Shown: positions 45,678-54,638, counted from the stretch's first letter. The stretch: DNA of 64,000 bases from Algoriphagus sp. Y33 (GCF_014838715.1 NZ_CP061947.1:1302001-1366000); one strand, 5' to 3'. The notes: a model not told the origin generated them from the letters alone. Translations and numbers: made by a program.

Positions 45678-48600
45678 ATGAGCTTAACTGAATTATCCAT
45701 CAAGCGGGCACTGCTGATTTCTACTGTCTTTATAGGCCTGATAATATTTGGCATTATTGGTTATACTAATCTTAACTACAACTTATTGCCGAGCTTCTCG
45801 GCAGGAGTGGTGACGATCAATACGGTATTTCCCGGTGCATCTCCGAGCGAAGTGCAAAGCAAGCTTACAAAACCTATTGAGGAGGCAATCAGCACCGTGG
45901 AAGGCATCGATTTGGTTACTTCCAGCTCGCTGTTGAATGTTTCGTCCATACAGGTGAATCTGAAGCCGGGTGTTTCGGATATCCTCACTCAACAAGACAT
46001 TGAGCGGAAGATAAACCAGATCAAGTCAACACTTCCCGAGGGGGTAGAGGAGCCGTCCGTAAATCGTGTGAATACCGACAACTTTGCTATTCTGAACCTT
46101 TCTGTTACCGCGACTATTGCAGACAAAGAGTTGTATGAGCTGATTGATAGGGACATCAAGCCTAAATTAAGTGGGGTAAAGGGCGTGGGCCAAATCAATA
46201 TTATCGGAGGGCAGTCCAAGGAAATAAAGATTGAACTTGACAATGCCAAACTCCAGATGTACCAGTTATCTGCCAAGCAGGTTTTCCAGGTGGTACTAGC
46301 AAATTCCATCTCCATCCCAGGGGGGAATATTAGCAATGAACAGGAGAATCTTTCGATTACTATTGATGCAGGTTACTCTAGCATTGGGCTTTTGCCACAA
46401 CTGATAGTGAAAGATAAAGGAAATGGAAGCCGGGTATTGCTTTCTGACGTAGCAACTGTCAGTGATGGCCAGGAGAAAATCGCTACACTCAATAGAATAA
46501 ATGGTAAGCCGGGGATCGGCCTACAAATTTTCAAGACCAACGACGCCAATGCGGTTGAAGTCAGTAAGGAAGTGAAGCAGAAATTGGCCGAGTTAGTCAA
46601 GACCCACAAGTCCGTCGGGTTTCAATTTGAAATCGCTTCTGACCAGTCAGTGTATACACTGGAATCCGCCAACTCGGTGATACACGATTTAATGCTGGCA
46701 GTGTTGATCGTTGGTTTTGTCATGCTACTGTTCCTACACAGCTTACGTAGCGCTTTTTTTGTACTGATAGCCATTCCTGCTGCTATGATTCCCACCTTTA
46801 TTGTCATGTATGTTCTGGGGTTTTCCCTTAACCTGATGACGTTACTCGCACTTTCCCTGGTAGTTGGTATACTAGTTGATGACAGCATTGTGGTTCTAGA
46901 GAATATTTTCCGCCATATGGAAATGGGGAAAAATAAGGAGAAGGCGGCCCTGGAGGGACGTAATGAGATCGGATTTACAGCCCTTGCCATTACACTTGTC
47001 GATGTGGTGGTATTTTTACCTATGGCATTAGCCGGTGGGTTGATCGGTAATCTTCTTCGTGAGTTTGCCACGGTCGTAGTAGTCTCTACCCTGATGAGCC
47101 TCTTAGTCGCATTTACCCTCACACCAATGATGGCATCGCGTTTTGCCAGACTGGAGCAACTTTCTGCGGGTAGCCTTTGGGGCAGGACGATCCTTGCCTT
47201 TGAGAGCTATCTGAATAAAATGGCGGATGCCTATAGTCATTTGCTCCATTGGATTCTGCACCGTAAAAGATATTTCTTTATCCTGGTTGTTTTACTGCTG
47301 CTAGGTTCTGTCTCCCTTGTTCCGGCAGGATTTATCGGGGGCTCTTTCGCAGGTCAATCCGACAGGGGTGAACTTGCCATCCAGCTAGAAACTGCCCCAG
47401 ATATGCCGATCCGGCAAACTAACCTATTGGTCGCCGAAGCAGAGAAAATGATGCTCCAGCATCCTGAAGTGAAGACCGTCTATAGCCTGGTGGGAACGCA
47501 GACAGGGGCAAAGGGCAGTTCAGAAAACCTGGCTGAGCTTTCAGTAACACTTATTGACAAGAAGAAGCGTGAGCTTACTTCAGACGAGTTTGGCCTGATT
47601 GCCCGCAACGAAATAGAAAAAATTCCGGGCATTCAGGTTACAGTTATCCCTACTAATATCACGGGCACAGTGATTTCACCGATCCAGATTTCCGTAAAAG
47701 GGAAAGACCCGGACAGTCTGTTCAAAGCCGCATCAATAGTCAGGGATATCGTGTCCAAAACTGCCGGTTCGGATTATGTAAGGTTCAGTACCAAGGGAGC
47801 GGTAAAGCAAATACAAATTATCCCCGACCGGGAAAAGATCGCAATGCTTGGATTGTCGTTGGCAGATGTAACTCAAAGCATCCAGCTGGCCTTTAATGGT
47901 AATAATAAGATCGAATTGGGAAGTGGAGACAATACCTACCAGGTGAATGTAGCGATCAGTGATGCTGACAAGCAGAGTATGGAGGCAGTGAGGAATCTAT
48001 CCTTAACTAGCAGTGGAGGCAAATTAGTAAAGCTTGGGCAGGTTGCACATGTTCAGGAGGTTTTAGGACAAGCCATTTTACAAAGGACCGATCGGGAAAA
48101 TTCGATTACTATCACTTCAGCTGCTGTCGGGCGTCCATCGGGAACGATTGTGGATGATATCCGAAAGGAGCTGCAGTCCACCCCTTTGCCAGCCAATACT
48201 GAAATCAGTTACCAAGGTGATGCGAAAAATCAGGATAGTGCTTTCGGAAGCCTCGGTTTTGCCCTGGCTATTGCTATACTCCTGGTTTACATGGTGTTGG
48301 TATGTCTTTATGAGAGCCTAGTGTATCCATTTGTAGTGATTTTTTCCGTACCTGTCGCGTTGATTGGGGCATTGTTGGCGATTGCATTAACGATGGACGA
48401 ACTTACCGTTTTTACCATCATTGGGATCATTATGTTACTTGGGCTGGTAACCAAGAATGGTATACTGATCGTAGATTTTGCCAATCAATTGAAAAATGTT
48501 GGTAAAGGCACTGTGGAGGCATTAATCATGGCAGGAAAGGAACGTCTGCGCCCCATTATTATGACCACATTCTCCATGATACTGGGTATGCTTCCACTTG

Positions 48601-48812
48601 CATTATCACAAAGCCCAGGCTCTGAATTCAAAAATGGGATGGCCTGGGTCCTGATCGGTGGGCTGACCAGTTCATTCCTCCTTACCCTATTTCTTGTCCC
48701 CTCAGTCTATTTGGTGGTAGATACGATCCAAGCAAAGATTTCGCGATCAAAATATAAGATAGGTTCATCCTGGCATCCCACAGGTCCCTCCATAGAAGAT
48801 ACGCATCAATAA
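45678..48812 (+). CDS. RND efflux pump, inner-membrane permease
   Basis: 1044 residues, normal for the AcrB/HAE1 superfamily. Twelve transmembrane segments in two halves, each with a large periplasmic loop. TM4 carries the proton-relay Asp pair in LVVGILVDDSIVVLENIFRH. Signatures GASPSEVQSKLTKPIEEAI and the C-terminal GIIMLLGLVTKNGILIVDFA are clear. Drives export of hydrophobic compounds using the proton gradient. It starts 2 bp after the adaptor and is followed 16 bp later by the DUF6268 gene. Confidence 0.96.
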   Translation: MSLTELSIKRALLISTVFIGLIIFGIIGYTNLNYNLLPSFSAGVVTINTVFPGASPSEVQSKLTKPIEEAISTVEGIDLVTSSSLLNVSSIQVNLKPGVSDILTQQDIERKINQIKSTLPEGVEEPSVNRVNTDNFAILNLSVTATIADKELYELIDRDIKPKLSGVKGVGQINIIGGQSKEIKIELDNAKLQMYQLSAKQVFQVVLANSISIPGGNISNEQENLSITIDAGYSSIGLLPQLIVKDKGNGSRVLLSDVATVSDGQEKIATLNRINGKPGIGLQIFKTNDANAVEVSKEVKQKLAELVKTHKSVGFQFEIASDQSVYTLESANSVIHDLMLAVLIVGFVMLLFLHSLRSAFFVLIAIPAAMIPTFIVMYVLGFSLNLMTLLALSLVVGILVDDSIVVLENIFRHMEMGKNKEKAALEGRNEIGFTALAITLVDVVVFLPMALAGGLIGNLLREFATVVVVSTLMSLLVAFTLTPMMASRFARLEQLSAGSLWGRTILAFESYLNKMADAYSHLLHWILHRKRYFFILVVLLLLGSVSLVPAGFIGGSFAGQSDRGELAIQLETAPDMPIRQTNLLVAEAEKMMLQHPEVKTVYSLVGTQTGAKGSSENLAELSVTLIDKKKRELTSDEFGLIARNEIEKIPGIQVTVIPTNITGTVISPIQISVKGKDPDSLFKAASIVRDIVSKTAGSDYVRFSTKGAVKQIQIIPDREKIAMLGLSLADVTQSIQLAFNGNNKIELGSGDNTYQVNVAISDADKQSMEAVRNLSLTSSGGKLVKLGQVAHVQEVLGQAILQRTDRENSITITSAAVGRPSGTIVDDIRKELQSTPLPANTEISYQGDAKNQDSAFGSLGFALAIAILLVYMVLVCLYESLVYPFVVIFSVPVALIGALLAIALTMDELTVFTIIGIIMLLGLVTKNGILIVDFANQLKNVGKGTVEALIMAGKERLRPIIMTTFSMILGMLPLALSQSPGSEFKNGMAWVLIGGLTSSFLLTLFLVPSVYLVVDTIQAKISRSKYKIGSSWHPTGPSIEDTHQ

Positions 48813-48828
48813 TAGTCCCGTTAACATT

Positions 48829-49749
48829 ATGTATACAAAATTTAAGTATTTACTCCCCTTGGCACTCCTGGCAACAATGACAGAAGTTTCAGCCCAGGTT
48901 TTAAAATTGGCGGGCGTAGACTATTTATACTATCCGAAAGTCAGACTAAATGACGATGGCAGCAGCCTGCAGGTATCTTTTCAGGAATTAAATAGCTATA
49001 TCAATATTCCTATGAAACTCAAAAATGATAGAACCTTCCTAGTAAACGGGGTACAATTCAGTTTATTAGAGGCAACATCCTTCTCGGATAGTAGTACTAA
49101 TGAGTATAAGCAAAAATTTTATAAGCTCTCCTATTCCTTTATGGTCATTCATCGTCTTACCGAAAAATGGGTGCTGATAAGCCGCTTCTCACCCACACTG
49201 GCGAGTGACTTTGGTGACAAACTGAACAGCGATGACTTCCTGATGCAGGGATTTCTCCTGGCGAACAAACAAATTAATCAAAAGCTTATGGCCGGAGGAG
49301 GGTTGATTTACACCACACGTCTTGGAAAACCAATGTTATTACCGGGCTTGCAGCTGAAATATGAACATGGTAGGCATCAATTCTTTACATTTTTACCGGC
49401 AACCATTGATTATAACTACCGACTAACCCGGGAGGAGAAACTCTGGGTTGGCTTTAAGACGGTGCTGAACGGAGCTAACTTTAATTCAAGTGTTGACAAT
49501 TTTTACGGATCGATTCCGGTCGACCGTTTGAACTATGTTGTCGCAAACTTTGGCCCAACTGTGCGCTATCGTTTTGCTAAAATAGTACAACTCGAAATCT
49601 TTGGTGGTTTTAACGCCATGCGAAGATACCGGTTTGAGGACGGGCACAGCACGGTTCATACATACAGTTCACAAAGTAGCAGCAGTTTCAGTGTGGGTTT
49701 GACTATTGTTCCTCCAACAAAAAAATCCGCGTCTCAAAATCAAGAATAG
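48829..49749 (+). CDS. DUF6268-family outer-membrane beta-barrel protein
   Basis: 306 residues. Signal peptide MYTKFKYLLPLALLATMTEVSAQ. Alternating beta strands (ISRFSPTLASDFGD, KLMAGGGLIYTTRLG, PGLQLKYEHGRHQFFTFLPA, VRYRFAKIVQLEIFGGFN) typical of a small porin-like barrel. It belongs to the efflux operon (16-bp gap) and often accompanies RND systems in Bacteroidota. Its role is unknown. The C-terminus lacks a terminal Phe. Confidence 0.83.
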   Translation: MYTKFKYLLPLALLATMTEVSAQVLKLAGVDYLYYPKVRLNDDGSSLQVSFQELNSYINIPMKLKNDRTFLVNGVQFSLLEATSFSDSSTNEYKQKFYKLSYSFMVIHRLTEKWVLISRFSPTLASDFGDKLNSDDFLMQGFLLANKQINQKLMAGGGLIYTTRLGKPMLLPGLQLKYEHGRHQFFTFLPATIDYNYRLTREEKLWVGFKTVLNGANFNSSVDNFYGSIPVDRLNYVVANFGPTVRYRFAKIVQLEIFGGFNAMRRYRFEDGHSTVHTYSSQSSSSFSVGLTIVPPTKKSASQNQE

Positions 49750-49768
49750 CGTCAAACAAACAATAAAT

Positions 49769-50107
49769 ATGAAAAAGAGAATCATGATTTCTATAATGCT
49801 GATGATGGTATCGGCGCTTAGCTTCGGCCAAAAAATTACTGACGATTTTTCAGGCAAATGGAAAACATCGGAAGGGAAGATTATCCTGATATCAAAATCC
49901 GGTGAAGCATTTACCGGTACGATCGAAGAATCAAAAGAGACAATAATTGAGAATGTTCAATTTTCAGGAGGTCAATGGAAGGGGAAAATTTTCAAACCAG
50001 GCAGCAGCACAAAAGCTGATTGCGAGTTGGTAATGAACGGCAACAAGCTAACAATCACCGCACGAAAAATGGCGTTTTCAAAAACAATTGTATGGACCAA
50101 ATTGTGA
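49769..50107 (+). CDS. Small exported protein, DUF2147-like
   Basis: 112 residues from the ATG at 49769. Signal peptide MKKRIMISIMLMMVSALSFG precedes one compact domain (FSGKWKTSEGKIILISKSG ... GGQWKGKIFKPGSSTKADCE ... LVMNGNKLTITARKM). This resembles DUF2147: GKW, an inner GGxW-GxI-P motif, and a final W-T-K. Probable last gene of the efflux operon (19-bp gap). Function unknown. Confidence 0.75.
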   Translation: MKKRIMISIMLMMVSALSFGQKITDDFSGKWKTSEGKIILISKSGEAFTGTIEESKETIIENVQFSGGQWKGKIFKPGSSTKADCELVMNGNKLTITARKMAFSKTIVWTKL

Positions 50108-50333
50108 ATTCAGCGTCTCAGTAATCGCAGATCCTGAACCGATCAACTCAGGTTTCCGAACCTTAAAGACATTAAATTAAGGAGGGTAGGGAACCCTCAT
50201 CTCCTAAAAGCAGGGCAGAATGGAATCTGATGAAAGTGGGATTGCATTTACTGCCAATGAATCTGTGATTTTTCAAATGTGATTATCAAATTGTTTGGTT
50301 TCCTAAATACAGCTTTAGTATTTTTAATCTGGA

Positions 50334-50381
50334 TTAAGTATTAGCAATTGTACGCCGTGGCGTAGAATTGCTAATACTTAA
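50334..50381. repeat. 48-bp near-perfect palindrome
   Basis: Arms TTAAGTATTAGCAATT and AATTGCTAATACTTAA (16 bp, perfect) flank TACGCC-GT-GGCGTA, with one G-G mismatch at each junction. It abuts the IS200-type relic, so it may be a terminal hairpin of that element or a REP-type target. The 226 bp before it (50108-50333) hold nothing I recognise. Confidence 0.75.
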
Positions 50382-50686
50382 GGAAGGGTGCGATAAAGGA
50401 GCTGGTTGCTGATGATATAATGATGCTTTGCGAATGAAAAGGCTGTATGGTTGAAGAACTTAACGTTCAGGAAGATCATCTTCATTTGTAGGTTTTTGTT
50501 CCTGCAAAGATTTCGATTTCACAATTGACGGGCACATTGAAAGGAAAGATAGCTGTCAAGCTTTTCAAGAGTTATCCAAAACTAACGAAGCAGCCCTGTT
50601 AGGGCAACCGGTTTTGGGTAGTGGCTTATTTTGTAAAAACAGTGGGACTTGATGAGGAGATGATCACACGATATGTAAAATATCAA
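50382..50686 (+). pseudogene. IS200/IS605-type Y1 transposase relic
   Basis: A single uninterrupted frame with three in-frame stops. It reads KGAIKELVADDIMMLCE-TGA-KGCMVEELNVQEDHLHL-TAG-VFVPAKISISQLTGTLKGK...KLTKQPC-TAG-GNRFWVVAYFVKTVGLDEEM (written here in segments). This is the IS200 pattern: an EDHLHL segment with the HUH His pair and the C-terminal GNRFW / YFV.TVG motif. Two stops fall where the family has Trp. The N-terminus is missing. The frame runs straight into the next gene. Confidence 0.85.
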
Positions 50687-51418
50687 TCTGTAAAACCTGA
50701 CAATTCACTATCCGACTTTGTAGAGAGTTTTTGGATGTTACATAACCCAAATGACAGCGACAAACAAGTTGTCGTTTTACCTGATGGGAGAGTTGATGTA
50801 TTTTTTACTGAATCAGCAACCGATGCTTTTCACATTACACTTCTAGGAATAGGAACAAACCCTGTACATTCTACAATTAAAGCTAATAGAACAACCTTTG
50901 CAATAAGTTTTAAACCACTTGCGGCAGAATATTTATTGAAAGAGAATATTTCAGACTTATTGAACAAGGGAAAAAATGTATCTGATGACTTTTGGGATTT
51001 TAGCTCATCAGATCTCTTAGATTTTAAAGTATTCTGCCAAAAAGCAACGCAAAAAATCAAATCACTAGTACCAAATGAATTAGACAGCAAAAAACAAAAA
51101 TTGTTTGAATTGATATACAATTCAAATGGGGCAATGACGGTGGAGGAACTTTCTGAAAGGGTTTTTTGGAGCAGCCGCCAAATCAACCGTTATTTCAGCA
51201 GGCAATATGGCATTCCATTAAAAGCCTACTGCAATATTCTCCGGTTCAGAGCGTCATTTCAACATATCAAAGAGGGCAAACTTTTTCCGGAACAAAACTT
51301 TGCTGACCAAGCCCATTTTATTAAAGAAGTAAAAAAGTTGGCAGGAGTAAGCCCTAAACAATTAGCACAAAACCAAAACGACCGATTTATACAATTTTCA
51401 ACCTTACCTGAGAAGTAA
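50660..51418 (+). CDS. AraC-family regulator fused to an IS200 relic at its start
   Basis: 252 residues from the ATG at 50660. The N-terminal AraC-associated domain (DUF6597-like; NSLSDFVESFWMLHNPNDSD, QVVVLPDGRVDVFFTES) is followed by the HTH pair (LSERVFWSSRQINRYFSRQYGIPLKAYCN to GVSPKQLAQNQ). The first ten or so codons (MITRYVKYQ) match the IS200 relic in the same frame, so the original start was replaced. Located 29 bp before a TetX-like gene, its likely target. Confidence 0.87.
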   Translation: MITRYVKYQSVKPDNSLSDFVESFWMLHNPNDSDKQVVVLPDGRVDVFFTESATDAFHITLLGIGTNPVHSTIKANRTTFAISFKPLAAEYLLKENISDLLNKGKNVSDDFWDFSSSDLLDFKVFCQKATQKIKSLVPNELDSKKQKLFELIYNSNGAMTVEELSERVFWSSRQINRYFSRQYGIPLKAYCNILRFRASFQHIKEGKLFPEQNFADQAHFIKEVKKLAGVSPKQLAQNQNDRFIQFSTLPEK

Positions 51419-51447
51419 TTTTGTGCCGTAATTAAAATTTTACGGGA

Positions 51448-52590
51448 ATGAATATCAAAGACAAAAAAATTGCAATTGTCGGTGGTGGCCCAGGTGGCTT
51501 AACATTGGCAAGACTTTTACAGCAAGGTGGTGGTAACGTAACGGTGTACGAACGGGACATCAACAAAGATGCCCGGGTTCAAGGTGCCAATCTTGACTTA
51601 CACGAAGAATCGGGTTTAGCAGCACTTAAAAAAGCGAATCTTTTGGATGCATTTTACGCTAATTATTTACCTGATGCGGGGAAGCTAAGAATAATGGACA
51701 ATAATGGAAATATTCATATAGATGACCATGCGGAAGCGTATGGTGCAGAACACCGTCCTGAAATTGACAGAGGCCCTTTAAGAAAAATTTTATTGGAATC
51801 CTTACAACCCAATACCGTTGTTTGGGATAGTCAATTCGTTTCAATGGAAAAGGAAAATGATGGTTGGAATTTGCTTTTCAAAAATGAAAAAGAATATTAC
51901 GCTGACATTGTAATCGGAGCGGATGGCGCTAATTCCAAAATCAGACCTTACTTAAGTGACATAAAACCGGTTTATTCAGGTGTTACTATTATTGAAGGAA
52001 ATATTTATGATGCAGAGAAAAACGCACCGAGTATTTTCAAACTGCTTAAAGGTGGAAAAATATTTGCGTTTGGAAATGAACAATCAATTATTTTAAGCAC
52101 CAAAGGCGATGGAAGTATTGCATTTTATACAGGCGAAAAAGTAAATACAAATTGGGTGAAAGAATGTGGAATCAATTTTGAAAATTTGGCAGATGTTAAA
52201 AAATGGTTCGAGACAAATTTTTCAAATTGGGATTCAATTTACCACGAACTGTTTGCAACAAGTAAAATGACTATTGTGCCAAGACCATTGTATCATTATC
52301 ATTCAGACCAACATTGGTCAACTCAAAGCAATCTAACCATCATTGGCGATGCAGCCCATCGAATGCCGCCCTATGCAGGCGAAGGTGTAAATATGGCCAT
52401 GCTTGATGCGTTGGAATTAAGCGAAGGGTTACTTCATGCAGAAAATATAAAATCGGCTTTGGAAAACTACGAAACCAGAATGTTTGAAAGAGCAAAAGAA
52501 GTTACCGCAATCACTATGCAAAATACAGTTGAGATGCATGGACCCAAAGGATTGCAATACATCCTTGATATGTTTGTATCCCTTCGATAA
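51448..52590 (+). CDS. TetX-like FAD-dependent monooxygenase
   Basis: 380 residues. Rossmann motif KIAIVGGGPGGLTLARLLQQ, then VTVYERD, ARVQGANLDLHEESGLAAL, EIDRGPLRKILLESL and the second FAD motif IIGDAAHRMPPYAGEGVNMA. The arrangement closely follows Tet(X)-type flavin monooxygenases, which hydroxylate tetracyclines. Identity of substrate-pocket residues cannot be judged, so tetracycline resistance is only possible. It probably forms an operon with the AraC gene upstream. Confidence 0.88.
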   Translation: MNIKDKKIAIVGGGPGGLTLARLLQQGGGNVTVYERDINKDARVQGANLDLHEESGLAALKKANLLDAFYANYLPDAGKLRIMDNNGNIHIDDHAEAYGAEHRPEIDRGPLRKILLESLQPNTVVWDSQFVSMEKENDGWNLLFKNEKEYYADIVIGADGANSKIRPYLSDIKPVYSGVTIIEGNIYDAEKNAPSIFKLLKGGKIFAFGNEQSIILSTKGDGSIAFYTGEKVNTNWVKECGINFENLADVKKWFETNFSNWDSIYHELFATSKMTIVPRPLYHYHSDQHWSTQSNLTIIGDAAHRMPPYAGEGVNMAMLDALELSEGLLHAENIKSALENYETRMFERAKEVTAITMQNTVEMHGPKGLQYILDMFVSLR

Positions 52591-52632
52591 AACCATATTG
52601 CTGGTTGGAGCTTGAATATATAATGTTGCAGG

Positions 52633-52953
52633 ATGAAAAGGATAAGCAACGAAGCGTACTATTCCCTGTACTGTAAGTGGCAGGAATCCCGGTCAGAGCA
52701 AGAAAGCCTTTGCCGCAACAGAATGCATCCAAAAAAAGAAACATTAGCTTCGGTAGAGAGCAATGGTAGAACTGATCCGTAGGCACTGCTGTTTACTGAG
52801 CGATGGATACGCCGCTTATGAACACTACGGAAAACGGGTAGGGGATACCCCATCTGCCGGCAGGACAAAGCGTTGCAGGTATTGGATGCCTTCTCCAAAT
52901 GGCTAACGGAAAATTATGTCCAAGTGCTCCCAAAAAGTGCCATCGGCATTTAA
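52633..52953 (+). pseudogene. IS66-family relic
   Basis: Two IS66 scraps are fused by deletions. At 52633-52782 lies the accessory TnpA start (KRISNEAYYSLYCKWQESRS). From 52796 lies TnpC text: LSDGYAAYEHYGKR (the DGY motif of the transposase core), then QVLDAFSKWLTENYVQVLPK and SAIGI, the C-terminal IS66 signature. Stops separate the parts and nearly all of TnpC is missing. Confidence 0.8.
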
Positions 52954-53062
52954 GAGGTCAAGGCAACAAAATCAATTCTAAAAGAATTTTAACCCTAGTG
53001 AAGAATGTTGGCTGCAATTGCGGTATTTTGGAAGACAAAGTTTGTGTACAACTAAAAATAAA

Positions 53063-53674
53063 ATGACAGAATTTTGGGAACAAGCATTTAAGCAAAAGCA
53101 AGAAATGTGGGGGTTAGAACCCGCAAAATCTGCTGTTTTGACAAAAGATTTTTTTGTTGAGCAACAGATAAAAAATGTGCTAATTCCGGGGATTGGCTAC
53201 GGACGAAACGCACAGATTTTTATAGATAGCGGAATAACCGTTACAGGAATTGAAATTTCGCGGACCGCCATTGATTTAGCTGAGAAACATTTTGGGAAGG
53301 ACTTGAATATTTATCACGGTTCGGTAACAGAAATGCCTTTTGACAACAAATTGTTTGACGGAATATTTTGTTACGGATTAATTTACTTGTTGGACAAAGA
53401 CGAAAGAAAAAAACTTATCCAAGACTGTTTCAGCCAATTGACTGAAAACGGGTGTATGGTTTTTACAGCAATTACTAAGGATGCCCAAACTTATGGACAA
53501 GGGACACAAATAAGTAAAGACCGATTTGAAATGTTTGGTGGAGTTAAAATTTTCTTTTACGACAAGGAAACCCTGCAAGAAGAATTTGGGAACGTAGGAC
53601 TTTTTGAAGTAACAGAAGTGACCGAAAATTATCCTTTTCACCTAATAAAGTGTAGAAAGACAAGAATGAAATGA
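53063..53674 (+). CDS. Class I SAM-dependent methyltransferase
   Basis: 203 residues from the ATG at 53063 (MTEFWEQAFKQKQEMWG). Motif I VLIPGIGYGRNAQIFIDSG, post-I VTGIEISRTAIDLAEKH, motif II GIFCYGLIYLLDKDERKKLI. The N-terminal W...W-G pattern and motif I resemble the thiopurine/tellurite-type small methyltransferases. Substrate unknown. It stands alone inside the decayed region, flanked by relics, with no frame damage. Confidence 0.87.
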   Translation: MTEFWEQAFKQKQEMWGLEPAKSAVLTKDFFVEQQIKNVLIPGIGYGRNAQIFIDSGITVTGIEISRTAIDLAEKHFGKDLNIYHGSVTEMPFDNKLFDGIFCYGLIYLLDKDERKKLIQDCFSQLTENGCMVFTAITKDAQTYGQGTQISKDRFEMFGGVKIFFYDKETLQEEFGNVGLFEVTEVTENYPFHLIKCRKTRMK

Positions 53675-53796
53675 CAAGAAAAACGCACCATAATCAAGTA
53701 GGCGGCTTCGCTGAATCTCTCTGACGAGGTGCGCCTACTCCACGGCATGCAGGCCTCACACCACTGTATCTGGAAGGATGTGAAGAGGTAGATAAG

Positions 53797-53882
53797 CCAA
53801 TTGCAAATTGGTAATGATATGAGGGTGGAATTTGTAATTCCACCCAGTGTCACGAGCGATGTGACTACGCCGAGGGGGGAGG
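53797..53882. repeat. REP-like double hairpin, copy 2
   Basis: CCAATT-GCA-AATTGG, 11 bases, then GGGTGGAATT-TGT-AATTCCACCC (perfect arms), followed by GCGATGTGACTACGCCGAGG. The same order is at 61871-61955, and the second hairpin also resembles 15388-15410 with matched arm changes. Confidence 0.65.
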
Positions 53883-54114
53883 CATTACAGAACCAGTCAA
53901 GGAATTGGAGCTTGAAAACCGTTTGATCGCTAAGATTAGGGCTTCTATACTTGAGCTAGGTAAAGGATTTAGCTTTATTGGCAATCAGTATAGGCTGGAG
54001 TACAACGGAAAGGAATATTTTGTGGATATGCTTTCCGGCTTGATTTCTCAAATTTTAAAATTTAGTATCTTTGAGGTATGGGTACAAAAAAAGATAAGCT
54101 TACTGCACAGATAG
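53881..54114 (+). pseudogene. DUF1016 (YhcG/PDDEXK) nuclease fragment
   Basis: The frame is open from 53881: ITEPVKELELENRLIAKIRA then ILELGKGFSFIGNQYRLEYN and GKEYFVDML. This is the centre of DUF1016 nucleases (LG.GFAFVG.QYRL......F.IDLLFYH). The text leaves the family right after VDML and ends in unrelated sequence, so both ends are lost. It touches the REP-like hairpins upstream. Confidence 0.75.
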
Positions 54115-54240
54115 AAGATTTGACTAAAAAAAATGAAAAGTCAGATGCCGCGCATTAAAAAAGAGATCCGCGTATATGAGCAGAAAGTCGCTATGGGCAC
54201 ACTGACGAAGAATCCTAAGGTGTCTCCGCAGTTTAACTAA
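54078..54240 (+). pseudogene. Antitoxin-like small ORF, frameshifted at A8
   Basis: ATG at 54078: MGTKKDKLTAQIEDLTKK. In a run of eight A (54126-54133) the frame must slip by one to continue KSQMPRIKKEIRVYEQKVAM and GTLTKNPKVSPQFN, whose TAA overlaps the next ATG (TAATG). Seven A would give an intact basic, coiled protein of about 54 residues. Position and overlap suggest the antitoxin of the zeta-like gene. Confidence 0.5.
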
Positions 54241-54638
54241 TGGAAAAACCCAGCTTTTGGTTATTGCGGGATGCAACGGAGCGGGTAAATCTTCTTATTC
54301 ACGCATCCTATCTCCTGAAGGGATAGCCGTTTTTGGTTATGATAAGCATTTCCTCGAAATCTACTCCTCGATAATCCCTACAGATTTCCAGGATCAGATG
54401 GCACATAATATGACTTTCCAAAAGCTTGAGACGCAAATCGATCAGGCTATTGATGCCGGAAAGTCTTTTGCCTACGAGACTAACTTCAATTCTGACCCAT
54501 TACACTGGCCATTGATTTTTAAAGCCAAAGGGTATGCGGTTAATATGATTTATTTCTGCTTGAATTCTGTAGAAGAAGCCCAGAAAAGAGTGGCGATCAG
54601 AGTTGAGAATGGTGGACACTTTGTGCCAGACAGTGAAA
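54240..54638 (+). pseudogene. Zeta-toxin-like kinase, frameshifted and truncated
   Basis: From the ATG at 54240 the start MEKP is out of frame with the rest. One added C in the CCC at 54249-54251 would give MEKPQLLVIAGCNGAGKSSY, the zeta-toxin P-loop. The body continues FGYDKHFLEIYSS and AYETNFN...FKAKGYAVNMIYFCLNSVEE, and breaks off after GGHFVPDSEI where the HxxR/C-terminal half is replaced by an opposing gene. Zeta kinases phosphorylate UDP-N-acetyl sugars, and this one is dead. Confidence 0.75.

Noticed and set aside
53702..53791. Possible gene remnant AASLNLSDEVRLLHGMQASH
   Set aside because: Looks coding and ends at a stop just before the REP-like hairpins, but it is too short to assign; noted only as probable debris.
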